This document shows positions 25,797 through 35,188 of a DNA stretch of 64,000 bases, in pieces. Under the pieces are notes generated by a model. The model did no database searches and was not told the origin of the DNA. It saw only the letters and a list, made by a program, of their open reading frames with translations. This DNA comes from Flammeovirgaceae bacterium UBA5008 (GTDB lineage: Bacteria; Bacteroidota; Bacteroidia; Cytophagales; Cyclobacteriaceae). Made by a program: the position numbers and the translations under genes. Location: positions 7,426 through 71,425 of the forward strand of contig DGYK01000042.1 of the NCBI GenBank assembly GCA_002398365.1, read 5' to 3'. Numbering within the stretch: the first letter of the stretch is position 1; each line of letters opens with the position of its first letter.

Positions 25797-27152
25797 ATGA
25801 TAGCGGACGAAAAATACATTTTCAAACCTCAGACCAAGCAGAAACTTATTATTCTGATCATAGTAGGTCTCGTGCTTTTTGCAATTGGGGTATTCATGGC
25901 CCAAAGCGGTGGTCATCACGAAGCAGCCGAAAAGCATGCCTCTACTGAGATAGCAAAGGAATTATTGGCAAGCACTGAGCCTGCCCAACATGGAGATACG
26001 CATGCGGCAGCAGCGGAAGGTCACCATGGCAGCGCGACCTGGTTAAAGCGCATTTACACTTCTCTCTGGCAGAATAACATATTCTTTGCGGGTATTGGTA
26101 TTATTGGTCTATTCTTCATTGCGATTCAATATGCTGCTCAAGCAGGTTGGTCAGCTCCCATTAAACGCATTCCGCTCGCAATTGGACATTGGATACCTAT
26201 TGCCGGTATATTAACAGTTGTTTTATGGTTTCTCGTGAAAGGAGATGTGTTTCACTGGACAGATGCTAGTTTGTACACGAAAGGAAGCGCTCATTATGAC
26301 GAAGTACTGGTCGGAAAGAAGGCTTTCTTCTTCGGACCTTTCAATGAAGGAACTTTCCCGATATTCTACATCCTTAGAATGGTTGTATTCTTCGGCTTGT
26401 GGTACATGTTCTTTACTTGGATTAAAAAAGAGATGTTGGCTGAAGATATCAATGGCGGAACCGCTCATTGGTTGTCATCACGTAAACTTTCGGCTTACTT
26501 TCTCGTGATTTTCGCGGTAAGCTCATCAGTAGCAGCATGGGATTGGGTAATGAGCATCGATCCACATTGGTTTAGTACGATGTTTGGTTGGTATGTTTTT
26601 GCCAGCTGGTGGGTAACTGGTCTAGCGACAATTACTTTGATCGTAGCGAATCTAAAAGGTGCCGGCTATTTGAAAGTAGTTACTCAGAATCACTTGCATG
26701 ACCTAGGTAAATTTGTATTCGCCTTCAGTATTTTCTGGACGTACATCTGGTTCTGTCAGTTCATGTTGATATACTACGCCAACTTACCAGAGGAAACTAT
26801 TTACTTTATTCAGCGCATGCGAAATGCACCTTACAGTTGGATATTCTACCTTAATATTTTCTTAAACTTTGTATTACCCTTCTTGTTATTAATGACGAGA
26901 GATGCCAAACGTCAGGTGTCCATGTTGAAGGTGGTTTGTCCGATTGTGATTGTAGGTCATTGGTTCGATTTCTACAACATGATTACACCGGGTGCCATGA
27001 AGATGGATGGAGGTCTTGGATTATTAGAAATTGGATTAGGTCTTGTGTTTGCTGGCGCTTTCTTGTTCGTAGTTCTGAATGCACTTTCAAAACTACAGTT
27101 GGTTGCCAAAAACCATCCGTTCATGCCTGAGAGTTTAAATCATCATATTTGA
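25797..27152 (+). CDS. actF: Alternative complex III membrane subunit ActF
   Basis: A 451-residue integral membrane protein, paralogous to ActC (NrfD-like) with about ten helices. The N-terminal 85 residues include one membrane segment and a His/Ala-rich soluble stretch (SGGHHEAAEKHAST). The segment AWDWVMSIDPHWFSTMFGWY is typical of ActF. ActF lacks redox centres and is proposed to contribute a proton path or second quinone site. It is 12 nt after actE and 28 nt before coxB. Confidence 0.92.
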   Translation: MIADEKYIFKPQTKQKLIILIIVGLVLFAIGVFMAQSGGHHEAAEKHASTEIAKELLASTEPAQHGDTHAAAAEGHHGSATWLKRIYTSLWQNNIFFAGIGIIGLFFIAIQYAAQAGWSAPIKRIPLAIGHWIPIAGILTVVLWFLVKGDVFHWTDASLYTKGSAHYDEVLVGKKAFFFGPFNEGTFPIFYILRMVVFFGLWYMFFTWIKKEMLAEDINGGTAHWLSSRKLSAYFLVIFAVSSSVAAWDWVMSIDPHWFSTMFGWYVFASWWVTGLATITLIVANLKGAGYLKVVTQNHLHDLGKFVFAFSIFWTYIWFCQFMLIYYANLPEETIYFIQRMRNAPYSWIFYLNIFLNFVLPFLLLMTRDAKRQVSMLKVVCPIVIVGHWFDFYNMITPGAMKMDGGLGLLEIGLGLVFAGAFLFVVLNALSKLQLVAKNHPFMPESLNHHI

Positions 27153-27180
27153 TTTGTTTAAAGATTATTAAAGAAATACT

Positions 27181-28254
27181 ATGAATTGGATAATTTGGGT
27201 AGGGGCAATATTAGTGTTGATCATATTGTTTATGATCTTCCGAATTGGAAGCCTGGTAGAGCTTGTGAAAGGCAACAAAGAAGAAGAATTCTCAATCTCT
27301 TGGAATAATATCAATGCTTATCTATTCCTTGGATTTATGTTCTTTGGTTTAGTGTTCTTTTTCTGGTACTCCATTACGTACTTCAATGACTACGACCCTC
27401 CGGTAGCCTCAGTTCACGGAGAGATTACCGATAATTTGTTTTGGGTGACTATGTGGATCACGGTAATCGCATTCACAATCATCTTTATCGTAATGTTCTG
27501 GTTTACTTTTACGTACCGATACGAGAAGGGAAGAAAGGCTTCTTTCTTTGCGGACAACACGAAATTGGAAATTCTATGGACGGCCATTCCTGCGATTGTT
27601 CTGACACTTTTGGTATTCCAAGGATTACGCGCTTGGTCGGATATTACAAGTCCAGCTTCTAAAGATGCTGTAGTAGTAGAAATGGTTGGTCAACAATTCT
27701 TGTGGATGGCACGCTACCCAGGTACGAAGGATTATGAACTTGGAAAGCACAATTACAAAATGATTGACGCGTCCAATGAATTCGGTTTGGATCTTTCAGA
27801 TAAGAATTCTTACGATGATTTTAAATCTCTTGAGTTACACATTCCCGTAAACAAGGAGATATTAATGAAGATACGAGCGAAAGATGTTTTACATAGCGTG
27901 TTTTTGCCTCACTTCCGAGTGAAGATGGATGCTGTTCCAGGCGTACAAACGCATTTCAAATTTACGGCTACTAAAACTACTGCTCAGATGCGTGAAGAAT
28001 TGAATAACCCTAATTTCAATTATGAAATGGCTTGTACCGAAGTATGCGGAAGAGGTCACTTCTCTATGAAATTCCCTGTAGTGGTAGATTCGGAAGAAGA
28101 TTATCAGAAGTGGTTATCTTCTCAGGAATCTTGGTTAAAGCAAAACCCTGAGTACTTAAAGTATGTACCTGCTGAGCTTAAAGAAGTAGCTATGATCAAA
28201 GCAGGTATTCCTTTGGATAACAATGTATCAGTGCAGACCGCAGCGATTAAATAA
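27181..28254 (+). CDS. coxB: Cytochrome c oxidase subunit II CoxB
   Basis: A 357-residue subunit II with a full CuA site: H238, then C285, E287, C289, H293 and M296 in CTEVCGRGHFSM. Four hydrophobic segments are visible at residues 3-20, 46-64, 88-110 and 133-148, two more than in the classic two-helix form, so an N-terminal extension is present. There is no C-terminal cytochrome c domain. That fits direct electron delivery from ActE or ActA. Confidence 0.94.
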   Translation: MNWIIWVGAILVLIILFMIFRIGSLVELVKGNKEEEFSISWNNINAYLFLGFMFFGLVFFFWYSITYFNDYDPPVASVHGEITDNLFWVTMWITVIAFTIIFIVMFWFTFTYRYEKGRKASFFADNTKLEILWTAIPAIVLTLLVFQGLRAWSDITSPASKDAVVVEMVGQQFLWMARYPGTKDYELGKHNYKMIDASNEFGLDLSDKNSYDDFKSLELHIPVNKEILMKIRAKDVLHSVFLPHFRVKMDAVPGVQTHFKFTATKTTAQMREELNNPNFNYEMACTEVCGRGHFSMKFPVVVDSEEDYQKWLSSQESWLKQNPEYLKYVPAELKEVAMIKAGIPLDNNVSVQTAAIK

Positions 28255-28269
28255 GCAGAGAAAGAAACT

Positions 28270-30141
28270 ATGGCAACATTAGACGTACACCATCACATCG
28301 ATACTCATGATCATGATGACCATGGACACGAGCATCACCACGGCAATTTCTGGACAACTTATATCTTTTCAGAGGATCACAAAGTAATTGCAAAGCAATT
28401 CTTGTTAACCGGTATGGCTTGGGCTCTTATCGGTGGGGTTCTTTCAGTACTATTCCGTTTACAACTTGGTTTCCCAGAAGCTAATCTATCTTGGTTAAAG
28501 CCTATTTTAGGTGGATGGTTGACAGCAGAAGGAAAAATTGATCCTGAATTCTATTTGGCACTTGTTACTATGCACGGTACCATCATGGTATTCTTCGTAT
28601 TGACGGCAGGTTTGAGTGGAACGTTCAGTAATTTCTTGATTCCTCTTCAAATCGGTGCCCGTGATATGGCATCCGGTTTCATGAACATGCTTTCATACTG
28701 GTTCTTCTTCTTATCCAGTGTGATTATGTTTATTTCATTATTTATCTCGACCGGTCCTGCGGCAGGCGGTTGGGTAATCTATCCTCCATTGAGTGCACTT
28801 CCTCAAGCTATTCCGGGTTCAGGACTTGGCATGACGTTGTGGTTAGTTTCGATGGCTTTGTTCATTGTTAGTTCACTACTCGGTAGTATCAACTACATCA
28901 CCACCGTAATCAACATGCGTACGGTTGGAATGTCCTTCGCCAAATTACCCCTTACAATTTGGGCGTTCTTCTTGACTGCGGTAATTGGGATCTTGTCATT
29001 CCCAGTACTTTTTGCAGCCGCTTTGTTGTTGATTTTTGACCGCAGTTTCGGAACTAGTTTTTACTTATCGGACATCTATATTGGCGGTGAAGCGCTTCCG
29101 AATCAAGGGGGTAGTCCAATTTTGTTCCAGCACTTATTCTGGTTCTTAGGTCACCCTGAAGTGTACATTGTGCTTTTGCCTGCCTTGGGTATTACATCCG
29201 AAATTATTGCAACCAATTCGCGCAAGCCAATCTTTGGTTACAAGGCGATGGTGGGCTCCATGTTAGGTATCGCGATTCTTTCCTTCGTAGTATGGGCACA
29301 CCACATGTTCGTAACGGGTATGAATCCTTTCCTCGGGTCAGTTTTCACACTCTTAACATTAATTATTGCAGTTCCTTCAGCTGTTAAGATATTCAATTAC
29401 GTAACGACATTGTGGAAGGGTAACATTCGATTTACGCCTGCTATGTTGTTCTCGATTGGTCTGGTTTCATTCTTCTTAACGGGTGGTATCACCGGTCTTT
29501 TCTTAGGAAACTCGGCAGTAGATATTCAATTGCACGATACGTACTTTGTTGTTGCTCACTTCCACTTAGTGATGGGTAGCGCATCCTTCTTCGGTATGAT
29601 GGCGGGCGTGTATCACTGGTTCCCTAAAATGTTCGGTCGCATGATGGACGAGAAGTTGGGCTACCTCCATTTCTGGTTAACCTTCATTGGTGTTTATTTA
29701 GTATTCTTCCCGATGCACTATATCGGAATTGCAGGATTCCCAAGAAGATATTATTCATGGACAGCTTTTGAGACATTCAGTGGATTCGCTGACTTGAATA
29801 TGCTAGTGAGTATTGCAGCAATTATAACACTTGCGGCACAGTTCGTATTCTTATTCAACTTTATCTATCACATTTTCCGTGGTAAGTTGGCTCCGGCTAA
29901 CCCTTGGAATTCTACGACACTGGAGTGGACAACGCCACGTCTTCCCGGACACGGAAACTGGCCAGGTGAAATTCCTACTGTTTATCGCTGGCCGTATGAT
30001 TACAGTAAGCCAGGCTCAAAAGAAGATTTTATTCCTCAGCATATTCCATATTCGGAAACACCTGAATCGAACTTACCTCACGAAAACGATCAGATCAAAT
30101 TGGATTTGGGTGGTGCCGGAGTAGGTGGTCATAAACACTAA
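28270..30141 (+). CDS. coxA: Cytochrome c oxidase subunit I CoxA
   Basis: A 623-residue heme-copper oxidase subunit I with twelve or so helices. HPEVY in WFLGHPEVYIVLLPALG gives a CuB histidine and the cross-linked tyrosine; WAHHMF supplies the CuB His pair; HDTYFVVAHFHLVMG carries the heme a3 and heme a ligands. TMHGTIMVFF is the low-spin heme region. The N-terminus is unusual: about 25 residues rich in His and Asp precede the first conserved segment. The gene starts 15 nt after coxB. Confidence 0.95.
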   Translation: MATLDVHHHIDTHDHDDHGHEHHHGNFWTTYIFSEDHKVIAKQFLLTGMAWALIGGVLSVLFRLQLGFPEANLSWLKPILGGWLTAEGKIDPEFYLALVTMHGTIMVFFVLTAGLSGTFSNFLIPLQIGARDMASGFMNMLSYWFFFLSSVIMFISLFISTGPAAGGWVIYPPLSALPQAIPGSGLGMTLWLVSMALFIVSSLLGSINYITTVINMRTVGMSFAKLPLTIWAFFLTAVIGILSFPVLFAAALLLIFDRSFGTSFYLSDIYIGGEALPNQGGSPILFQHLFWFLGHPEVYIVLLPALGITSEIIATNSRKPIFGYKAMVGSMLGIAILSFVVWAHHMFVTGMNPFLGSVFTLLTLIIAVPSAVKIFNYVTTLWKGNIRFTPAMLFSIGLVSFFLTGGITGLFLGNSAVDIQLHDTYFVVAHFHLVMGSASFFGMMAGVYHWFPKMFGRMMDEKLGYLHFWLTFIGVYLVFFPMHYIGIAGFPRRYYSWTAFETFSGFADLNMLVSIAAIITLAAQFVFLFNFIYHIFRGKLAPANPWNSTTLEWTTPRLPGHGNWPGEIPTVYRWPYDYSKPGSKEDFIPQHIPYSETPESNLPHENDQIKLDLGGAGVGGHKH

Positions 30142-30161
30142 TCCCCAGGATTAGGAAGAGA

Positions 30162-31190
30162 TTGAATCGAACAGCGACTAAAGGATTTTTTAAGCTTTGC
30201 TTAACTACTTTAGTCGCTGTTTATTTTTTAATAGCTGTGGGAGGAATCGTTCGTGCCACAGGGTCAGGCATGGGTTGCCCCGACTGGCCTAAATGCTTTG
30301 GTAGCTGGGTTCCACCCACCTCCGTTGAGCAGTTGCCGGAAAATTACAAAGAATCATACGCACAGTATCGCGATAAGAAGAATCAAAAATTTGTTCGACT
30401 TCTGCGATCGATCGGAATGACTGAAACAGCCGATCAGATTTCCAATGATAAAACCATTTTAGTAGAAGCCGACTTTAATCCTGTAAAGACGTGGATTGAA
30501 TATCTCAACCGAATCGTTGGTGTAGTCATTGGTTTATTGATTGTTTTGTTGTTTGTGCGGTCCTTGAAATACCGTCAGTCAAGTCCAATTTTATTCTGGC
30601 TTTCCCTCGCTACCCTCATTGCAGTGATATTTCAAGGTTGGTTTGGGTCGATTGTAGTTTCTACCAATTTGACACAATGGACCATTACAGTTCATATGTT
30701 TCTGGCCATGCTGATTGTGGCTATTTTAGTGTATCTATTGCATGCCAGTGCTGAAGAGCGTCTGAATATTCCGGTGGCGAGCTCCTTAAAATGGTGGTTG
30801 ATGGTTTGTGCTGTGCTGTTACTCATTCAAACATTTCTGGGTACACAAGTGCGTGAGGCGATTGATCGGCTCGCGAGTGCAAGCCGTGATACCTGGATTT
30901 CATCGCTGGGGGCCGAGTTTATTATACATCGATCTTTCTCCTGGGTCCTCGTAATCGCCCATGGATACCTCCTCTGGAAGTTGTATGAAACTAGTGAGGC
31001 TAAAACTTTAACCACAACCTTAATGGTGTTAATTTTGGCTTCGGTTTTGAGTGGAGTAGGTTTGGCCTACGGAGGAGTACCTCCTTATCTTCAGCCCCTC
31101 CACCTGACTCTGGCAACCGTGACTTTTGGAGGCCAATTATATTTGTTTTTTGGGTTGAACAGTAGAAATAAAACGGTGTTAGTGAAGTAG
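30162..31190 (+). CDS. ctaA: Heme A synthase CtaA (COX15)
   Basis: CtaA oxidises the C8 methyl of heme O to make heme A for subunit I. The 342-residue protein has eight hydrophobic segments and the marker GGIVRATGSGMGCPDWPKCF near the N-terminus with the paired cysteines. Histidines in TVHMFLA, EFIIHRSFSW and PLHLTLA are the expected heme ligands. The start is TTG at 30162; no in-frame ATG precedes the conserved block. Its place between coxA and ctaB makes oxidase assembly and heme A supply one operon. Confidence 0.93.
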   Translation: MNRTATKGFFKLCLTTLVAVYFLIAVGGIVRATGSGMGCPDWPKCFGSWVPPTSVEQLPENYKESYAQYRDKKNQKFVRLLRSIGMTETADQISNDKTILVEADFNPVKTWIEYLNRIVGVVIGLLIVLLFVRSLKYRQSSPILFWLSLATLIAVIFQGWFGSIVVSTNLTQWTITVHMFLAMLIVAILVYLLHASAEERLNIPVASSLKWWLMVCAVLLLIQTFLGTQVREAIDRLASASRDTWISSLGAEFIIHRSFSWVLVIAHGYLLWKLYETSEAKTLTTTLMVLILASVLSGVGLAYGGVPPYLQPLHLTLATVTFGGQLYLFFGLNSRNKTVLVK

Positions 31191-31192
31191 CT

Positions 31193-32086
31193 ATGGAAGC
31201 AGTACAAAATTTAAGCACATGGGCTTTGACTATCGGCAAAGCGAAGGCTTATTATGAGCTTCTGAAACCTCGTTTATCGATGCTGGTTGCCTTTTCTTGT
31301 GCCTTTGGTTACGGCTTAGCTTCTAAAGGAAGCATCGACTGGATGGTATTGTCGATGTTAGTTGTGGGCGCATTTTTACTTTCCGGTGCTTCAGTATGTA
31401 TTAACCAAATCATTGAGCGTGATCTAGATAAGATCATGACACGTACTCAATCGCGCCCTATTCCAACCGGACGAATTTCCGTTAATGAAGCCAGCCTATT
31501 CTCAGTTGTTTGTCTGGTTCTTAGTATTGCCATTCTCTGGGTCTTCACCAATCCCCTGACCGTTGTTTTATCGCTTGTTTCAATGGTATTGTACAGCTTT
31601 ATTTATACACCATTGAAGCGTGTGGGGCCCATCGCTGTTTTTGTAGGCGCCATTCCGGGTGCTTTGCCTCCACTGCTGGGATGGATTGCCATGACCGGAG
31701 GAATCACCTATGAGGCAATGATCATTTTTGGGATACAATTCATTTGGCAGTTTCCTCACTTTTGGGCAATTGCATGGGTTGCTGACGATGATTACAAGAA
31801 AGCAGGCTTCAAACTGTTGCCATCAGGCGGAGGAAAGGATATCAATACAGCTATTCAAATTATGGTTTACACGATGTTCCTGATTCCACTGGGATTATTG
31901 CCAGCCAAATTCGGTATCACCGGTTTGGATTCGGCCATTGTTGCATCGGTGTGTGGTGTAGCCTTTTTTGCACAGACATTTTCGTTGATGAAAACCGGTA
32001 GTCAGAAGTCGGCCAAGCGTATTATGTTTGGTTCGTTTTTGTATTTACCGATTGTTCAGATTGCATATTTGTTGGATAAAATTTAA
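31193..32086 (+). CDS. ctaB: Protoheme IX farnesyltransferase CtaB (heme O synthase)
   Basis: CtaB farnesylates heme B to heme O at the membrane. The 297-residue UbiA-family protein carries the prenyl-diphosphate motif NQIIERDLDKIMTRTQSRP, in which the first acidic residue is Glu rather than the usual Asp, and the second loop YTPLKRVGP with GAIPGALPPLLGW. FIWQFPHFWAIAW is typical for heme O synthase. It is 2 nt after ctaA and 8 nt before the first subunit III gene. Confidence 0.94.
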   Translation: MEAVQNLSTWALTIGKAKAYYELLKPRLSMLVAFSCAFGYGLASKGSIDWMVLSMLVVGAFLLSGASVCINQIIERDLDKIMTRTQSRPIPTGRISVNEASLFSVVCLVLSIAILWVFTNPLTVVLSLVSMVLYSFIYTPLKRVGPIAVFVGAIPGALPPLLGWIAMTGGITYEAMIIFGIQFIWQFPHFWAIAWVADDDYKKAGFKLLPSGGGKDINTAIQIMVYTMFLIPLGLLPAKFGITGLDSAIVASVCGVAFFAQTFSLMKTGSQKSAKRIMFGSFLYLPIVQIAYLLDKI

Positions 32087-32094
32087 TACTGATT

Positions 32095-32682
32095 ATGAAC
32101 GAGGCTGTTGATTTTAAAATTGTGGAGGCTCCGGCAAAGCCCATTTCAATGAATCCAAAGAAATTTGGAATGTGGTTGTTTATTGCTAGTGTAATGATGT
32201 TGTTTATGTCATTAACCTCCGCCTACATCGTACGTCAGGCTGAAGGCAATTGGCTCTACTTTGAATTGCCAACATTGTTTATGATTTCTTGCGGTGTAAT
32301 AATTGCGAGCAGCGTTTCCATGCAATTGGGGTATTGGGCGGCTAAGAAAGACCAATTCAATAAGGTCAAGAATTATGTAGCGGTTACAACCGTTTTGGGT
32401 TTTGTTTTTCTCGCTTTGCAGTATCTAGGTTGGAAAGACATGATATCCAATAGCATTTATCTGGTTGGAAACCCGTCAGGTTCATTTATTTATATCCTTA
32501 CCGGGTTACATGGTTTGCACATTATGAGTGCGATCGTGTATTTATTGATTGTGCTTAATTCTGCTGCGAAGCTGAAAATTTCATCCAGCAACATGACGCA
32601 GATGGAAATGTGCACAACTTATTGGCATTTTTTAGGTCTTCTTTGGCTATATTTGTTCGTTTTCTTAACATTGCTGAGATAA
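32095..32682 (+). CDS. coxC: Cytochrome c oxidase subunit III (short paralogue)
   Basis: A 195-residue heme-copper oxidase subunit III with five transmembrane helices. GMWLFIASVMMLFMSLTSAY at the first helix, TGLHGLHIMSAIVYL and the closing CTTYWHFLGLLWLYLF are subunit III hallmarks. Two subunit III genes in tandem are usual in Bacteroidota caa3 operons, where this shorter copy comes first. Subunit III stabilises the oxidase and carries no metal. Confidence 0.92.
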   Translation: MNEAVDFKIVEAPAKPISMNPKKFGMWLFIASVMMLFMSLTSAYIVRQAEGNWLYFELPTLFMISCGVIIASSVSMQLGYWAAKKDQFNKVKNYVAVTTVLGFVFLALQYLGWKDMISNSIYLVGNPSGSFIYILTGLHGLHIMSAIVYLLIVLNSAAKLKISSSNMTQMEMCTTYWHFLGLLWLYLFVFLTLLR

Positions 32683-32692
32683 ATTTCTAACC

Positions 32693-33472
32693 ATGGCACA
32701 CGCACACGCGACTACCGCATCGGATCAAAATGTTTGGAATGGAGGAGTAGCTCCACTAGGCGCCAGTTATGGCAAGCTGATGATGTGGTTCTTCTTACTT
32801 TCAGATGCTTTCACTTTCTCTGGATTATTGATCACCTACGGTTTAGTACGCTCTTCACATCCTGCATTTTCGGGATTAGCTGATGCCTTCGCATTTTCAC
32901 ATGATTATTGGCCCATTCCTGAAAAAGTATTTGAGGCTGTTCCATTCTTGCACGGAATTTCTTTGCCACTCGTTTTCGTAGGTATCATGACATTCATCTT
33001 GATCATGAGTAGTGTGACGATGGTATTGGCCGTTGAGGCAGGACATCGCATGGATCAAAAAGCGGTTGAAAAATGGATGCTGTGGACGATTCTTGGAGGT
33101 CTTACTTTCTTAGGCTGTCAAGCTTGGGAGTGGACACACTTCATCGTTGGTACCGATGTGGCTACAAAAGTGACTGATTTTATTTTTGTAAACGGAGAAT
33201 TGACAAAAATAACTAAAGATGTATACGGTGCGAATCTTCATATCAATCAATATGGCCCACAGGATTTTGCTGACTTCTTCTTCTTTATCACCGGATTCCA
33301 TGGTTTCCACGTATTCAGCGGGGTGTTGTTAAACTTCCTAATTTATTATAACACGGTTACCGGAGTGTACAACCGCAGAGGCCACTACGAAATGGTAGAG
33401 AAGGTAGGTTTGTACTGGCACTTTGTAGACTTGGTTTGGGTATTCGTGTTCACCTTCTTTTATCTTGTTTAA
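32693..33472 (+). CDS. coxC: Cytochrome c oxidase subunit III (long paralogue)
   Basis: A 259-residue second subunit III. It has the GFHGFHVFSGVLLNFLIYY segment, the acidic helix WEWTHFI and the final VGLYWHFVDLVWVFVFTFFY. An insert of about 50 residues between helices (around residues 60-85 and 160-180) separates it from the shorter copy. Its N-terminus is His-rich (MAHAHATT), as in coxA and coxD. The 35-bp gap to coxD is the only one of notable size here. Confidence 0.92.
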   Translation: MAHAHATTASDQNVWNGGVAPLGASYGKLMMWFFLLSDAFTFSGLLITYGLVRSSHPAFSGLADAFAFSHDYWPIPEKVFEAVPFLHGISLPLVFVGIMTFILIMSSVTMVLAVEAGHRMDQKAVEKWMLWTILGGLTFLGCQAWEWTHFIVGTDVATKVTDFIFVNGELTKITKDVYGANLHINQYGPQDFADFFFFITGFHGFHVFSGVLLNFLIYYNTVTGVYNRRGHYEMVEKVGLYWHFVDLVWVFVFTFFYLV

Positions 33473-33507
33473 TTCGTTTTACTAATTCACTTTCAAAATA
33501 TAACCAC

Positions 33508-33840
33508 ATGGCACATCACGCACACGAACCAGAAGTTGTTGTCCTTCCTCCAGACAAGGCAAAAATTAAGAAACTTTGGACTGTTGCAGGAATTTTAGGA
33601 GCAATCACAGCCGTTGAGTTTATTGTTGCATTTGCTGTTCCTCATGGATTCTTCAAGACCAGCGTTTTCGTTATTATGACGATTGTGAAGGCAGGGTACA
33701 TTGTGGGAGAATTTATGCACTTGAAATACGAAGCTAAAGTTTTGTTTTGGTCCGTTCTGATTCCGATTGTTTTTATCGTTTGGATGTTGATCGCCTTCTT
33801 GTATGAAGGATTTCAGTTATCCGATGTAAACTTCATATAA
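33508..33840 (+). CDS. coxD: Cytochrome c oxidase subunit IV CoxD
   Basis: ATG 33508 gives 110 residues, MAHHAHEPEVVVLPP at the start and three hydrophobic helices, with KAGYIVGEFMHLKYE typical of the prokaryotic COX4 family. A longer frame begins inside coxC but encodes no conserved residues. This small subunit closes the operon: a strong intrinsic terminator lies 22 nt after the stop codon. Confidence 0.9.
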   Translation: MAHHAHEPEVVVLPPDKAKIKKLWTVAGILGAITAVEFIVAFAVPHGFFKTSVFVIMTIVKAGYIVGEFMHLKYEAKVLFWSVLIPIVFIVWMLIAFLYEGFQLSDVNFI

Positions 33841-33861
33841 TTGAATCGACTAATCGATGTG

Positions 33862-33895
33862 AAATGGCTAAGGTTATCTTTAGCCATTTTTTTTT
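33862..33895 (+). terminator. Intrinsic terminator of the act-cox operon
   Basis: AAATGGCTAA (33862-33871) and TTAGCCATTT (33880-33889) form a perfect 10-bp stem with an 8-nt loop, followed by a run of nine T (33887-33895). It is directly after coxD. Confidence 0.88.
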
Positions 33896-33930
33896 AGGGG
33901 CTAGCATTTCATCCGTTAAACGATAGTCAA

Positions 33931-34413
33931 TTGAAAAGAAAAAATATCTTCTTAAGCATTGCGTTGCTATTGCCTGTTTTGGTCTTTGTCTTTTTGAAAT
34001 TCTTTGGTAAGAACAAATTTGATATTCCCGTATTTCATCAGGATAGGGTAGAGGTATCGGGCAATTGCGATCAGACCTATTCAGTGCCCTATCTGGTTCC
34101 CAATGAGACGCTATTGGCCCTTCATGCAATAGATGGTGATCCAACCGTGGTGGTTTTTTCTGACTTGCAGGGGGAAGCCAAGACTCGTTTGGAGAATGAA
34201 ATTGCGTCTAAAAAAATGAACTTAATTCTGGCTCATGGGTTAATGAATCAGCAAGAGCTGCAGCGGTTGATGTGTATATTTGTCGTGCCGTCTAATTCAA
34301 ATGCTGTTTTAGTGGACGATTATCGAAGAATCAGAGGTTATTATCGATTGGACAGTCGCGATGAAACAGACCGACTATTGGTGGAGTTAAAGATATTATT
34401 CAATGAGTACTGA
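33931..34413 (+). CDS. SCO-like thioredoxin-fold protein lacking the copper motif
   Basis: A 160-residue membrane-anchored protein starting at TTG 33931, with a signal anchor at residues 5-24. The anchor-proximal FGKNKFDIPVF and the C-terminal DDYRRIRGYYRLDSRDE and LLVELKILFNEY match SCO-family proteins of Bacteroidota that sit here in homologous loci. The middle, where SCO proteins have CxxxCP and a later His, is short and lacks both; only two cysteines remain, at C49 and C113. It may be a degenerate SCO or a chaperone without copper binding. It overlaps the DUF420 gene by 11 bp. Confidence 0.6.
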   Translation: MKRKNIFLSIALLLPVLVFVFLKFFGKNKFDIPVFHQDRVEVSGNCDQTYSVPYLVPNETLLALHAIDGDPTVVVFSDLQGEAKTRLENEIASKKMNLILAHGLMNQQELQRLMCIFVVPSNSNAVLVDDYRRIRGYYRLDSRDETDRLLVELKILFNEY

Positions 34414-34933
34414 AAGTTTATCCAAAAAAGACCCCTATCAAAAGCTAATCATCGCCTTATCTATTGTTATTCCGTTGGCGGTGGCTGCGCTCTTTAAGAT
34501 TAAGATTGAAGGCTACGACTTCTCTTTTTTGCCGCCCATTTATGCCACGATCAACGGATTTACAGCGGTGCTTTTGGTGTTAGCCGTTCGTGCAATTAAA
34601 TCAGGTGATCGCAGCTTACATGAAACACTTATGAAGATATGCATTGCCTTATCGGCTGCATTTCTTGTGATGTATGTTGTTTATCACATGTTTAGCGATT
34701 CTACACCTTATGGTGGGCAAGGAGTGATCAAGTATGTTTACTACTTTATTTTGATTAGCCACATTCTCCTTTCTATTGCAGTGATTCCCTTTGTGCTACT
34801 TACATTTTCAAGAGCACTCGCGGGTAATTTTGAGGGACATAAGTCGTTGGCCAAAATTACCTTTCCTATCTGGCTCTATGTAGCTACCACAGGAGTGATA
34901 GTATATTTGATGATTCGTCCTTATTACCATTAA
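34403..34933 (+). CDS. DUF420 membrane protein (CtaM/YozB-like oxidase assembly factor)
   Basis: A 176-residue protein with five helices. LPPIYATINGFTAVLLVLA, RSLHETLMKICI, YHMFSD and YYFILISHILLSIAVIPFVL are DUF420 hallmarks; the conserved histidines H74, H95 and H119 face the membrane boundary. The family includes CtaM, required for making active aa3/caa3 oxidase in Firmicutes. A role in oxidase maturation is supported by this neighbourhood. Confidence 0.87.
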   Translation: MSTESLSKKDPYQKLIIALSIVIPLAVAALFKIKIEGYDFSFLPPIYATINGFTAVLLVLAVRAIKSGDRSLHETLMKICIALSAAFLVMYVVYHMFSDSTPYGGQGVIKYVYYFILISHILLSIAVIPFVLLTFSRALAGNFEGHKSLAKITFPIWLYVATTGVIVYLMIRPYYH

Positions 34934-34936
34934 ACT

Positions 34937-35188
34937 ATGAAACGAATTTCGGCTTTTGTTTTGTTGATGCTGATTTCCGTAGCCGGCTGGGCACAATGTG
35001 CTATGTGCAAGGCTACATTAGAGAATAATATCAGCAATGGAAATGTGGGTATTGCCGCAGGCATCAACTTTGGAATCCTCTACTTGTTTGTAGCTCCGTA
35101 TTTGGCCATAATAGCATTAGGAATTTTTTGGTACAGAACCAGCAAGAAAAATGAATCGAACGAGGCAGGAAGCCATCTGGCAAGCTAA
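34937..35188 (+). CDS. Small membrane protein with N-terminal CxxC
   Basis: An 83-residue protein with a signal peptide (FVLLMLISVAGWAQ), a CAMC motif just after the cleavage site and one further helix (FGILYLFVAPYLAIIALGIF). I know it only as a conserved small gene next to DUF420 in Bacteroidota oxidase loci. The exposed CxxC might act in thiol exchange or copper handling, but this is inference. Its last 38 bp overlap the DUF983 gene. Confidence 0.7.
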   Translation: MKRISAFVLLMLISVAGWAQCAMCKATLENNISNGNVGIAAGINFGILYLFVAPYLAIIALGIFWYRTSKKNESNEAGSHLAS

